A stretch of 64,000 bases of DNA from Ampullaceana balthica (Eukaryota; Mollusca; Gastropoda; Lymnaeidae): contig CALYLW010000169.1 of NCBI GenBank assembly GCA_944989445.1, positions 1-64,000 of the forward strand. Direction: 5' to 3'. The notes under the pieces were generated by a model. The model saw only the letters and a list, made by a program, of their open reading frames with translations. It made no database searches and had not been told where the DNA came from. The position numbers and the translations under genes were made by a program. Below are positions 37,226-48,500 of the stretch, piece after piece. The stretch's first letter is position 1. Each line of letters begins with the position of its first letter.

Positions 37226-37830
37226 ACGTTTTTGACTATAAATCCTTTACATACCAGACATAACTAAAAGTATGTTCATTATAATACGCATCACATGAAA
37301 ATCCAAAAATCCAAAATTTTAGTTTTGTCTCATATATAAAGGATTTATAGTAAGAAAACTACTAAAGTCTGCCTGCTAAATTTCAGCTCGATTTGATCAC
37401 GGGAAAAGGGTAATAAAAACATGTTTAATATAATGCGCACCACACATCAGACTAGCATAGACATTTGCAGATCCGGAATGTATTAAAAAAAGTATGGTTG
37501 CAGATCCGGAATGTATTAAAAAAAGTATGGTCAATATAATACGCACCTCATCGCGTGACAGGAAAATATTAAAAAGGTTGTTCAATTTAATCCGCACCGC
37601 GACAATCTAGCACAAAAATGTACATGCTACATAGAGATAGTCTAAAAATTCATTAATTTAATTACAATACATTCGATCAATGTGAAATTTTGATAGATCA
37701 TTTTTATCGTCGCCATGAGTCTGCCTGCAGAATTTAGCTCATTAGCATACGGGGAAGTGGGTTAAAAATCAATCCAAAGTTTTTGCGGCAAACAATCAAT
37801 CAGACGCCACGAGTTATTATAAAGGATTTA
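37226..37830. mobile_element. Dispersed TIR-type element sharing a segment with the satellite
   Basis: The left end has GACTATAAATCCTTTA and the right end has TTATAAAGGATTT in inverted form. Inside, GCACC-type 'AATACGCACC' motifs repeat. About 37625-37695 (CTACATAGAGATAGTCTAAA ... ATTCGATCAATGTGAAATTT) parallels the satellite unit around 880-945. A perfect 34-base tandem duplication starting GCAGATCCGGAATG lies at about 37466-37533. It also matches the element at 40631-40945. Confidence 0.65.
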
Positions 37831-39700
37831 AAAATTTATTTTAAAATATGTCTATTTTCTAATCTGATCATAATAATTTCAAATTCACTAAAAAATTATA
37901 AACTGCATGAGTTGTTTTTAAAATTCAAGAAATTTAATTCATCTTATATTGAGTAATTCAAAAATAGTTTAAATTTTTTCTCCATATCAATGAAATAATC
38001 AAATCAAAAACATCATAGACAATTATATTCTTTATATATTCTTTTTATGTTTTGTTTTATTTACACATTAAAGGTCTCTGAAGTGCAATCATTTTTAAAG
38101 CTCTATATTTTTTATTTGAAATATAAATAATTTAAAATATTATTATGTTGTTTTATAAATTCTGAAATGTCAATCATTTACACCATTATCACATTCCATG
38201 TTTTTCTTTTTAAAGCTTTATTGTTTCCCAACCTTTTCTATACTCAACAGCCCTTCATAATTATTTTACTAAGTTTCCCACCAACTACAAACCAAGCAGT
38301 ATATTTTTTAACTTAAAAATAATTGTCTTCTATTTGATTACATTAAATTTCTAGGAGAATCGTTAAACTTATAAATAAAAACCTGTGATTACTTCAATCA
38401 CCAAAAATGTAAATTAAGAAATTCTTTAAAATATTAAGAAATGTATTCCACGTTATGAGCCAACGTCTCTTTAGTTCTTAAACTTTAAGTCACTAGCTTT
38501 GCACATTCTAAAATGCCTTCTAGCACTTTCTGGTTGGGAAACCCTGAGCCATTAAAAAATTCTAGTCAAATATTTTTAGTAGTCAGAAATGATATTATTC
38601 ACACGAAAAGTATCCACTTCTTTTGGATATATTTATTATATTTATTTATAACTTTTAAAAAAAAAGTTTTGTTTGTACAATCCTAATAAATCAGATGACT
38701 GATTTTTACAAACTGCCAAAAAATATATTTTTAAAAAAATCCATTGTTTGTAACATATAAAGGTAAGATTATTTGTGATTTTTTTCATTAAATTATTAAC
38801 AAGAAGTATGATGCTGAAACAATTCTCATTGTGATTGATATACCAATTTTTATTTTAATACTTTTCTTAAAACAAGAATAAAAATTTTTAAAATTAATTA
38901 TAAATTGATTTTTAATGTTTACATATCTTAAACAGTTTGTAATTTATTCAGTCATTCATGGAAATGATTATGATTATAAATGTAATGATATTATTTTATT
39001 GAATACAGTCAGTGGTGTAACTTGACAAAATCAAGCTGGAGGTAAAGGTATGCCTCCAGTACTCATAGACAGCTTATGATATTGATATCATTTTATATAA
39101 AACCCAAACATGTTGAAACTGGCTCCACCCCACTCTTGGCATTCTTCATACTTCGTAAATACTTCATTCAAAAGAAGTTTAGTGTTTAGAGATCTCATAT
39201 TTTGAAATAGATGCTCACAATATCTTTATGTTGCCCTACCATTTTGTGTATAATTTATTTTATTTATCATTTCAATTGTGAGAACTTCCTATTTTGTTGT
39301 ATGATGACCAAGTATTAAATTTTATTTTGAATAATCTCAATGTGATGCGTTATATTTTCCATTTTGGTGTTTGTTAATTTTAGCTGATATGTATCACAAA
39401 ACAGCATTACATACCTAGTTAGTTTTAATGTTTAGCAGTGACATCATCACTTTAGTCTATTTAAGATATTAACATAGGGCTATAGGATAATAAATAAGAA
39501 AAATATTAAGTTCTTTATTCAATGTCAAAATAAATATGTACATGCTTTAGCTACATGCACCATATTCATTAAAAAATAAATTTAAATGATTTTTTTTTGT
39601 ATTTTGATAATGCTCCTTTTCATTACCTACTTTTTAAATGAAAAACAAAGTTATAAATTCTTAGTAAAGTCTCAATAGCGCTTGATTTATAATTGAAACT
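37831..39700. other. Intergenic AT-rich DNA
   Basis: No coding or RNA gene recognised. Near 39010, CAGTGGTGTAACTTGAC looks like one end of a hAT-type MITE whose partner end is not clear. Confidence 0.4.
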
Positions 39701-39712
39701 ACATCCAAAAAT

Positions 39713-39855
39713 AAATGTTCCTTCTAAGGTTCGTTGGTCTGTGTGCAAAGTAAAACAAGTCGGGCGCAAAGATCCACTTTTTGTGCAATATTAAAAATAA
39801 TTTGCGGCGCAGTAATTCTAAACTGCTGCAGCCACGCAGCTTAAAGGGAACATCA
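39713..39855. mobile_element. Short MITE (AATGTTCC...GGGAACAT family)
   Basis: The ends AAATGTTCCTTCTAAGG and TTAAAGGGAACATC are inverted repeats. The body (GTGTGCAAAGT, TGTGCAATATT, GCAGTAATTC) matches the better preserved copy at 49862-50037. No clear target duplication remains here. Confidence 0.8.
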
Positions 39856-40630
39856 AAAAGGTGTGTGCTATGTACTTGAATAACAAGTGACTCACAAAAA
39901 TTATTACATTAAAAAAAATAAATGTCAGCAAATTAAGATTAATAAATGTAAATTTTAATTCATTTTAAAAAAATGATGCTAAAAGTAGGGGTACTAAAAA
40001 AAACACCAAACAAACAAACAAAAAACCCAGTGAAATCTAAGTTTATTTGTACAAGAATAAAGAAAAAATACGTTTTACAACAGTGTAAGCACCAAAGCAA
40101 AGACTTATGGATGAACGGCGGAATCCACAGTACCCCCCCAAAAATGGGCTCTTGGTCTGAACATTTGGAAGGAAAAAGCGATGCTCCAAATAAATTTGAA
40201 CTGGGCAGCTCTGATGTACGGATGAACCCTGTCAACGAATAGTTGAAAAAAGACACTAGAAAATATTTCACTATTAAAAGTAGTAACAAGACACGGGTGG
40301 CAAGTGGAACCTGGAGTGGAGACAATTGAAATTATGCTTTCATTTGCAGAGACATTCGATTTTTAAAATACTTCTTGTGCCTGTGCCCACAGAGCAGTTG
40401 GCTGTGATTTATGCTAATCATTCTGTACAGAACATTTAGTTGATTTATTGTTTTGTTAAGAAAGGAGAGTAACAGTAATTTGTGTTGATTCCTTTATTTT
40501 AGTAAATATGTTGACTGGTCATGTTTGAGCTGTGTGCATGCTTTCGTGGATATCTGTAATGCCAGGTGGATTGAGGTGAGTGATTTGGTGATGGATGGTA
40601 TAAAATAACAATAATTTATTTTTTTTAAAA
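39856..40630. other. Intergenic, one unexplained 89-codon frame
   Basis: The plus-strand frame 39973-40242 is Lys/Asn-rich with no domain, signal peptide or homology that I recognise. The GC content rises slightly at 40090-40250. It might be untranslated or non-coding exon sequence; I do not call a gene. Confidence 0.3.
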
Positions 40631-40945
40631 CGTTGTTTTTGACTTTAAAAAAAGCGATCGATATTTATTAGGAAAATATTATAATGGTCTGTTCAATATA
40701 ATACGCACCACGCGACAGACTAGCATAAAAATTTAATGCTACATAGAGACAATCTAAAACTTAATTAATTGAAATACAGTACATTCGATTGATCTGAAAT
40801 TTGATAGAATGCAATGTTAGGTGACAAAAGTCATGTGCAAAATTTCAGCTCGATAGGATCCCAGGAAGTGGGTCATTTTTTACTCTTTTTTTTTGTGGGC
40901 GGGTGAGACCACGACAAGACGATGAAGTTAATATAAAGGATTTAA
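40631..40945. mobile_element. Shorter copy of the satellite-related dispersed element
   Basis: It shares with 37226-37830 the start GTTTTTGACT, AATACGCACCACGCGACAGA, the CTACATAGAGACAATCTAAA block, ATTTCAGCTCGATAGGATC and the end AATATAAAGGATTT. The segment ACAGTACATTCGATTGATCT plus the following ~25 bases parallels the satellite unit near 917-960. The right end also has GTGGGCGGG, as in the satellite fold-back. Confidence 0.7.
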
Positions 40946-41249
40946 AAAGAAATACAAATAAAGTGAGTTCTTACACAGATTATGAACTATATCATTTTAT
41001 GTGCTACGATACCATTACAATTACAGGACCAAGCCAAGCTGTGATTTTCGCAAAAAATTGCGCCCTGTCTAGTAACATTTCATTAGAAATATCCATCTGT
41101 TGAATCTTTTCTCTGTCACTGCCCGACCCACCACAGGACGAAGTGGAATATTCATCTCCTTCCTTCAGTCACTTTCGCTTTGATTTCCCTTACTTTTTTC
41201 CGCCCCTTTGGCTACTACATTGCAAATTAGCGTTTATTTTACTTTATAT

Positions 41250-41893
41250 TAGGGCTGCGGAAATTAACTATTAATTTCTAGATTAATCGTTTAAAAAAAA
41301 ATTATATTAAATATCTATTAAAATAATGTTGATCAATACAAATTCTATTAAAATTTAATAAAATATTTTTTGTTCAATTTATTAAAAAATAATTAAATAT
41401 TAATAACAACTTATATATTTTTTAACATATAAAGTTCTCCCGAGTATTATTGTAATTTATTAATTTATATAGAAGTGCAGATGTAAGCAAAAAATAGTGA
41501 CTTTAATGACAGCTTTAGCATAGTTAAATTTAAGAATATAAACAATACGTTGAGCAAATATTTTGTTTTTAAGGGTAACTGCAGATGGCAAAGTTAAGAT
41601 GGTGAAAAGTTTACTTTGTTCACTGCCTTAAACAATTCGCTTTTAGGGGATCAAATACATCGCTGAGGAACCACCTTCAGCACACACACACACATATATA
41701 AGACAGGGGAAATAACTCAATAAAACAAAAATGTCAATTACTTGTTTTTGTTACTTCCCTTGAGATTATCAGTTTAATGAAGTCATAAATTTTAATTTTT
41801 TGCTTTAATTGAAATCAACGATTAATTCATGAAATTAATCATTAATGTTTCAAAAGTTAACGATTAAATTTAAATTAATCTATATCAGCCCTA
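41250..41893 (+). mobile_element. Non-autonomous hAT copy with BED-finger remnant, perfect TSD
   Basis: Ends TAGGGCTG and CAGCCCTA are flanked by a perfect 8-base duplication CTTTATAT (41242-41249 and 41894-41901). The interior (about 41520-41690) aligns with the copy at 51541, including the segment that there translates as a BED zinc finger; here it has frameshifts. A CA/TA microsatellite has grown at 41684-41700. Confidence 0.92.
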
Positions 41894-41901
41894 CTTTATA
41901 T

Positions 41902-42322
41902 ACATTTTTCTAACATTTTTTTTTAAAATGTCCCCTTTTGCCGACACGATTTAGATGAGACATTTTCATATTCTCACTCTGTTTTACTAACTTCTTTCAG
42001 TTTGAAGTGCTTAGTTTCGGATATACAAAAGTCAAATATGAAAACCCTTAAATCCCTTGCAACTATTTATCAAGCATTACATTGTGCTGACAAGACAATG
42101 TCGCACTTTAATTTTAAGACGGAACAAATCAACAATCTTTCCCCAACAACCTGATGATTTAAAGGGGTTGCTCTGAACACGAAATCATTTTCCGGATTAG
42201 TTGTACCGCCATAAGTGTTTGAAATTGTCCATGCCTACACTTCCTGTTTACCAAATTGGTTGACTACAAATAATGGGTATATTTTTGCAATTGAATATTT
42301 GAAGATGGAAAATGGTTAGAAT
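41902..42322. other. 5' flank of the TSP1 membrane-protein gene
   Basis: Presumed promoter and 5' UTR region. No TATA box or initiator can be assigned with confidence. The codon two triplets upstream of the chosen ATG is an in-frame TAG (42317-42319), which supports 42323 as a true start. Confidence 0.4.
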
Positions 42323-42527
42323 ATGGTTTCTTTTTCACTTTTTAAAAGCCAAAGCGTAAAATCATATCTCTTAGTTTTTATATTAAGTGCTCCAGAGCTT
42401 TCAAAGTTCTCTTTTACGTCATCCCCGGATAGAGAAGATGGTATTCGAGGAAACGATAACATTAATAACAAGCACAATAATTTTAATTTCGCAGATGTAC
42501 GAATTAAAACTCAAGCAAAACTGAGCT
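42323..42527 (+). CDS. TSP1 membrane gene, exon 1 (signal peptide)
   Basis: It starts at ATG with an in-frame stop two codons upstream. It encodes a Lys-bearing start, a hydrophobic core (SYLLVFILSA) and an Asn/Asp-rich segment. It ends AAACTGAGCT/GTAAGT in phase 1, and the split codon becomes Cys with exon 2. Confidence 0.8.
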
Positions 42528-45500
42528 GTAAGTGTGTTAAACTTTAGTTACTAAATACTTTAATGATATTTCCCCAAGTATTTTCAACTGCTCTGTTTTT
42601 AAAAAAACTTAACTCAAATTCATTCTCACACCACTCTTTACACACACACACACAGTGACACACGCTGCCACATTCTCATCTATCTATATGTAAATGGAAT
42701 GTAATATATATAAAAATGAAAGTATGTCTGTGTGTATGTGTGTGCATGTACTTTATAGCTGACTAAACCCTTCACCCGATCGTCATAAAATTTTTAGGAG
42801 ACTGTTGAGTAAGCTCCCGGAATGGTAACTGCAGGGGCGGATTAAGACTGCACGGGGCCCCTGGCTGCAATTCAAACTGGGGCCCTATCCAGCCAGTGTA
42901 CCTTTAGTTAAAATTATTGCTAGCAGCTAATATAAGACTGTAACTTGTAAATATTCATCCAAATTGATTATTCATGAAAAAACCGAATTCGAAGAAATAA
43001 CTTTTTGCCGGTGTCCTAAAATTGAGTGTAAAAGACAATTTATAAAATTAAAAAACACATGAAAAAAAAATTTCACACCGCAACCGGGGGTCGATCTCGC
43101 CAACGATTGCACCACAAGCCTTATTACATCTCATTCGGCCACGAGACCTCAACTATGATTGGCAAGTTAAAATATACATATAATATTATTTAATAATTTC
43201 TGTTATTGAGCCTGTCAAATAAGGTTTTTTGACTGCTATGACTATCGTGTCGGAAAAGAGATCATTTTAATAGATGAGATTTTATTAATTTATCATATTT
43301 TCAGCATTTCATGTATACATTTGTCCACATTTCTTATAAAATATGCTAAGTTTGGGGGCCCTAAATCATTGGGGGCCCCTGGCTTTAGCCCGTTCAGCCC
43401 CCCCCCCTAATCCGCCATAGGTTAACTGGCAACTTTTTTTTCTAAATTTAACACTCATGGGGTGCCGGGGGCCCATAATGTCATTTTTTGCTTACATGAG
43501 CTATATCAAAATTAGTTTAACACATTAGCTACTAGGTAATTGATGGATCTTAACCAAACTTTGTAATACTTTGTATATATAAACTTGACAGCCAATATTA
43601 AAATACTGAAGGGCACTGAACTCCTAATGACCATTCCTTCGGGGCTGGGGGCCCAAAATGCCTTTTTTCTTACACGCTTAAGATTTTATTCCCCATTCAA
43701 CTATTAACGATCTTGAAAAAAAAATGTATCCATTATTATCCATACTGAAATGAACAGGTGTTTTGAACTTTATATCTTGCCCTGAATGGGCCCTGGGGCC
43801 CTTAACGTCGTTTTTTGCTTATATGAGCTATATAAAATTATTTTGTGCATTAGCTACTGAGTAAATTAATGGATCTTAACTAAACTTTGTATACAAAAGC
43901 TTGGCAGCCCATATTAAAATACTTAGGGGCACTGAACTTCTAATGTCAATTTCTTTGTGGCCGGGGGCCCCAAATGTATTTTTTTTTGTAAATGTTTAAG
44001 ATATTTTCCCATTCACTTTCTAACGATCTTGAGAAATATATCCATGATGAAACTGAATTAAAATGAATAGGTTTTTAAAATTGACATCTTGCATCGAATG
44101 GGCCAGGGGCCCATTAATGTGTTTTTTCGCCTATACATGTATTAGCTATATAAAATTAGTTTAAGCATTTGATAATGAGAAAATAAATTGATTTTGACCA
44201 AACTTAGTATATAAAAACTTAAGAGCCTATATTAAATTACTATAGGGCACTGAACTCCTAATGTTCGTTCCCTCGGAGCTAGGGGCCGCAAATGTCTTTT
44301 TTACTGAATGTTAATAATTGTATTCCCCATTCAATTTTACATGATTTTGAGAAATATAGCTTGATTACAATGGCAATAAAAAAAATTAAATTATCACTCA
44401 TTTTGGGGCCGGGCCCTTAATATCATTTCTTATTTTGTAAGCATTTTAATTATTAATTAATTTATTCATTTGCTATGAAACTTGGATTATTTTTTTGCAC
44501 ACTTCCATGAAGGTATCTGGCATAATTGTTTTTAAAACAAACCACTTATTGGTTTATTTAAATTTATCCATTTTTACTGAGATCGTTGCAAGGCACGAGG
44601 GGTCTTCTAGTATATCATAAATTATGATACACACAATGATTCATAATAATTATATTACATTGTATATCATTTAATTAATTGGTAAATTAGGAGTTGACGT
44701 ACCCAAGTTAGATAGCATTATTATTGCTATGACAATGCTATTATTGCTATGACTAACATGGCTTCTGAAAGTAGTCCAACACGTGGGCTAACTAAAAGTG
44801 GAAAAGGGGGGGGGGACATTTTATAAATTTGTTGACATTTTAGCTACTTACCGAGAAAGAAATAAAGCGAAAAAAAAATTATTTAAAAAAAAATAATTAC
44901 TGCAGACCAAATCTATACTTTATATGAAATTTAAGGGAATAAAATTTTTTTAATCAGTATAAAAATAAATTGGAAATTATTTCAACTTACCTTTCAAATT
45001 TCAGAATCACGAGAATGAGAGCATACTTTTTTTATCACATTTAAAAACACGAGAAATGGCAATGAAACATTTTTGAATCACATTTATGTAAATCCTGCAT
45101 TAGCTCACAATCAAAACTCTGCATTTAACTTATTGAGATGTTAGGGCACTGGAGAGAAAATTTAAAATAAGCGGAAAATAGCGTTTGTAGCTAATTGTAA
45201 CTAACGCGCGCGTAAATTTCATCTGTCATTTTTTAAAAGTCCGCAAATGAAGTAGTACCATCTTTAAAAAATTGTTGGGGAGGCGTGCCCCCTCCCGAAA
45301 CCCCTCCCCTTTTTAAAAATTTAATTTAGTATTTTCTGTAAATATTATATAGGCTGATTTAATGCATATGTTTACATTTACATTAACAAACCATGGGAGC
45401 ACTTTCTTTTTAAAAAATATATAAGTGGAGAGAACGCATAATTAATATATAGCAATCCCTTTTGGGTACGACATATCTTTGTTGACCAATTAATTATTAT

Positions 45501-48500
45501 CATACTCAATTAATTCAATTAACTAAATTAATACTACAGTAGAACCCGGGAGTGGTTTTTTATTTTAATAAACAGTTACACTGTTTCTTAAGGATGTAGC
45601 ATCATTCACAGCAGTGATTCCCAGATTGAGCGATACTGTGCCTTGGAGGGCACTTGCGTGACTTTACTTACAAGCTACACTAATAAATAACCCGCCTCGT
45701 GTAACCTACACTCTACACATCCCCTCATTGTCCCCGAACCATTCTCTTCCAAACCATTATCTTCCAAACCATTCTCTTCCAAACCATTCTCTTCCAAACC
45801 ATTCTCTTCCAAACCATTCTCTTCCAAACCATTTTCCTTGGGTCCGTCCCCTCGGCTTACAATGGACTCAGAATTCCTTCGGTAACTTGATGCTAATCGG
45901 ACTAACCAATAACAAAAATGGTGTGAGAGATTGAGATTGGGGGTGGGTAAACTGTCTGTAGTCTGTTATATTTTATATCCTAAAATCTGGGGAGCCTTGT
46001 TTACAGTAAGCACCCTATGATTTTGGTATCGTCCCATCACTAGCGTTAATAAATGAGAATGTACATGCACATGTTTTTGGAGGTTTTTTTCACACAACAG
46101 CGTTGCCGTTATTTGTTTGATGAAGCGATTGGCATGCTATAAAAATGTACATACATGTTTGCTAACAACAAAAGGCATATGTGCACCAAATAACTGCAGA
46201 AATTTACCAATATAAAATAAAAACCACTGTCGATTCTCGATACAAACCTTTATTTTTTTTTCTAAAGATATTCATTTACCTTAAAAAATAAAATGATTAA
46301 TGCATCAGGAAATAAATTGAGTTTAATAATATACAGCATGCACTGCGAAATAATGACGATTAAAGACCGATAAAGCAATTTTGGAGCACTTGTGTGAATA
46401 CATACTTGATAGAGATACGTCAAACTAATTCACACACGGATCATAGTGAAACAAGATAAAAACATCCGGTAATTTTTATTGAAATCTCGTAGAATCACAC
46501 AATAGCCGGAAGTTGTCGAGGAAAGCAACATTTTGATGCTATTTTTAACTAAAAATGCTAGAGTGCGCCGCTAGTCGAACAGACGGCGATCGAGATAACC
46601 TGCGTTAAGTTGCACATTTGACCCTCTTTTGTGCTCGAGATATTAGGGTTCGGCGACTTAAAAGAATCTAATTAACCGCTGAGAAAATGCTAAGACAAAG
46701 AGAGAATTTGGGGGTTCCAATAAAAGTCGACTTAATAGGGTTGGCGAGTTATCCGTGGTCGAGTTAAGTGGGTTCTACTGTATTTAAATAATAGTTATAG
46801 TCAAGTTAAAGTCATAGCTAATTTAATATGATGTTTATATTAGATGAAATAAATGATCATGAAGCTACTTTTGTACTTCAAATTAAAGCTATATTTCAAA
46901 ATAATTTAAAAAAAATTTTTTTTAATTATTTTAAAAAATGAAAGTCTGAAAGTGAAAATGATGTATGTTATAGTTTAAATAATATATTATACTATAATGT
47001 TTTACTTTTGATTAAGTAAATGTATTTTAAAAATCTCAAAACATCTGAGAAGATAATTTATATCCATATTTAACAGCATGCTTAATTTAATGTTACTGTT
47101 ATATTTTAATGTGTCAGTTATGTACTTTTTAAAGGTTTAGGCCTATAATTCTACAGACTTTGCTATTTAATATTATTTTAAATTAGCTGATGCATTATAC
47201 TTTTTCAAAAAATTTTATATCTATAAATAAATTATTTTCTCTTCAATTTCAATAATTTTACTTATTGCATTGGTGATAATCATTTTTATTTATAGGTGAT
47301 CTCAGTGTCAACTGTTTTTCATTGAAGATAATAGAGCCTAACTGCTTGAAAGGATATCTAGAAAATAGTATAAAAAAATACATTACAATTTCATTTAGCA
47401 GTTTTCTGTGCAGACAAAATAATGCAGAGCTTAAAAATGATTCATCTTTGTTCTACTGGTTCTGGAGATCGAATATAAAGAGCAAGATTGAGATTAAAAA
47501 ATGCAGGTTAGATTTTGAAAAAATTGCTTATAAAATCATTTAAAATTTAACTCTAAATCCGTTAGACATTATTTGATTAAAACATGCTTCCATTTGTATA
47601 ATTAACACACATTAATTAAAAACATTTACCTTAATAGTAAAATATTGTCCACAAGTTTTAATTAGATATTACATGTACTTTAATGAAAAATTAAGTTGTA
47701 ACAGCCTTTTTGATAAGTCTTATATTAAGTTCTGGCTAGACTTTAAAAAAATAGATTTACCATTTCTTTCTCATCTTATAGATTGTTGGAGAATTTGAAA
47801 AAAAGTACTTTAGATTCATTTCTTCAAATTTGAGTAAAGATCAGCATTATTTTTGACTACTTTCACAGAATTATTGAAGTTATTAGCACATTATGTCATT
47901 ATTATTTTTGTTATCAATTTCTTTTATGATTCTACTAGGTTTTCTACTGAATGCTTAGTGCCAAAACTTTCACTCATAAGTACTCAGTGTAAAGAGAGAG
48001 GAATTGATGTATGCATTCAAACTGATAAGAATATTCTTAAGAAATGTATTTCTGTTTTTTTTAATGTAACTTCACTAAAAAGCAAATATCAATGTTCAAA
48101 GATGACTACCGAATTATTGCACCAAGAACAAATAAGCCTACTGGATGGAAAACCTGGAGATGAAAAATCAAGTTTATTTGAATTCATAAAATATTTTTTC
48201 TATGGTGAACTTCGAGGCAAGTTAAAAAGTGCATTTGCAACTTATACACATAGAAGAAATGTTATGACAATGAATACTCCTGAGAACAACATGGAGAAAA
48301 CTTTAATTGAAAATAATCCAATTCTAAGAAAATACATAAATGTATATAAAATGAAAATTGGAAATAAAAGCCTCCATGATTTGAAAAGCTCCAAAGCAAC
48401 AAAGCCAACTTCAAGTTTTTCAAAAATGTATCATCTGAAACATGTTCTCAAGCAGAGTCTACCCAAGGGGGTATCCAAATTTAATCCTCATAAAAACACT

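Larger units (their letters stand above)
42680..44611 (+). mobile_element. Helentron/Helitron-like non-autonomous element in intron 1
   Basis: The left end has TATATATAAAAATGAAAGTA, then TG-rich sequence and ACCCTTCACCCGATCGTCAT, the style of invertebrate Helentron 5' ends. The right end is GCAAGGCACGAGGGGTCTTCTAGT, with a terminal CTAG-T. There are no terminal inverted repeats. The interior has ~315-base tandem repeats at 43430-44420 and a nested hAT MITE. No Rep/helicase coding. Boundaries are approximate. Confidence 0.6.

Noticed and set aside
37226..37830. CRISPR-like or regulatory array because of repeated AATACGCACC motifs
   Set aside because: Irregular spacing, eukaryotic context, and matching dispersed copies show it is a transposable element.
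39973..40242. 89-codon plus frame and 121-codon minus frame
   Set aside because: Low-complexity Lys-rich sequence, no recognisable domain, no convincing splice context. Left as an unexplained interval.
45728..45934. Repeated SLPNH protein frame
   Set aside because: The result of a 15-base minisatellite inside a non-autonomous element. No coding evidence.
47781..47834. Alternative exon after the acceptor at 47780
   Set aside because: In the required frame it stops after about 17 codons. It could end a short isoform, but exon 3 at 47939 gives the long conserved-phase model.
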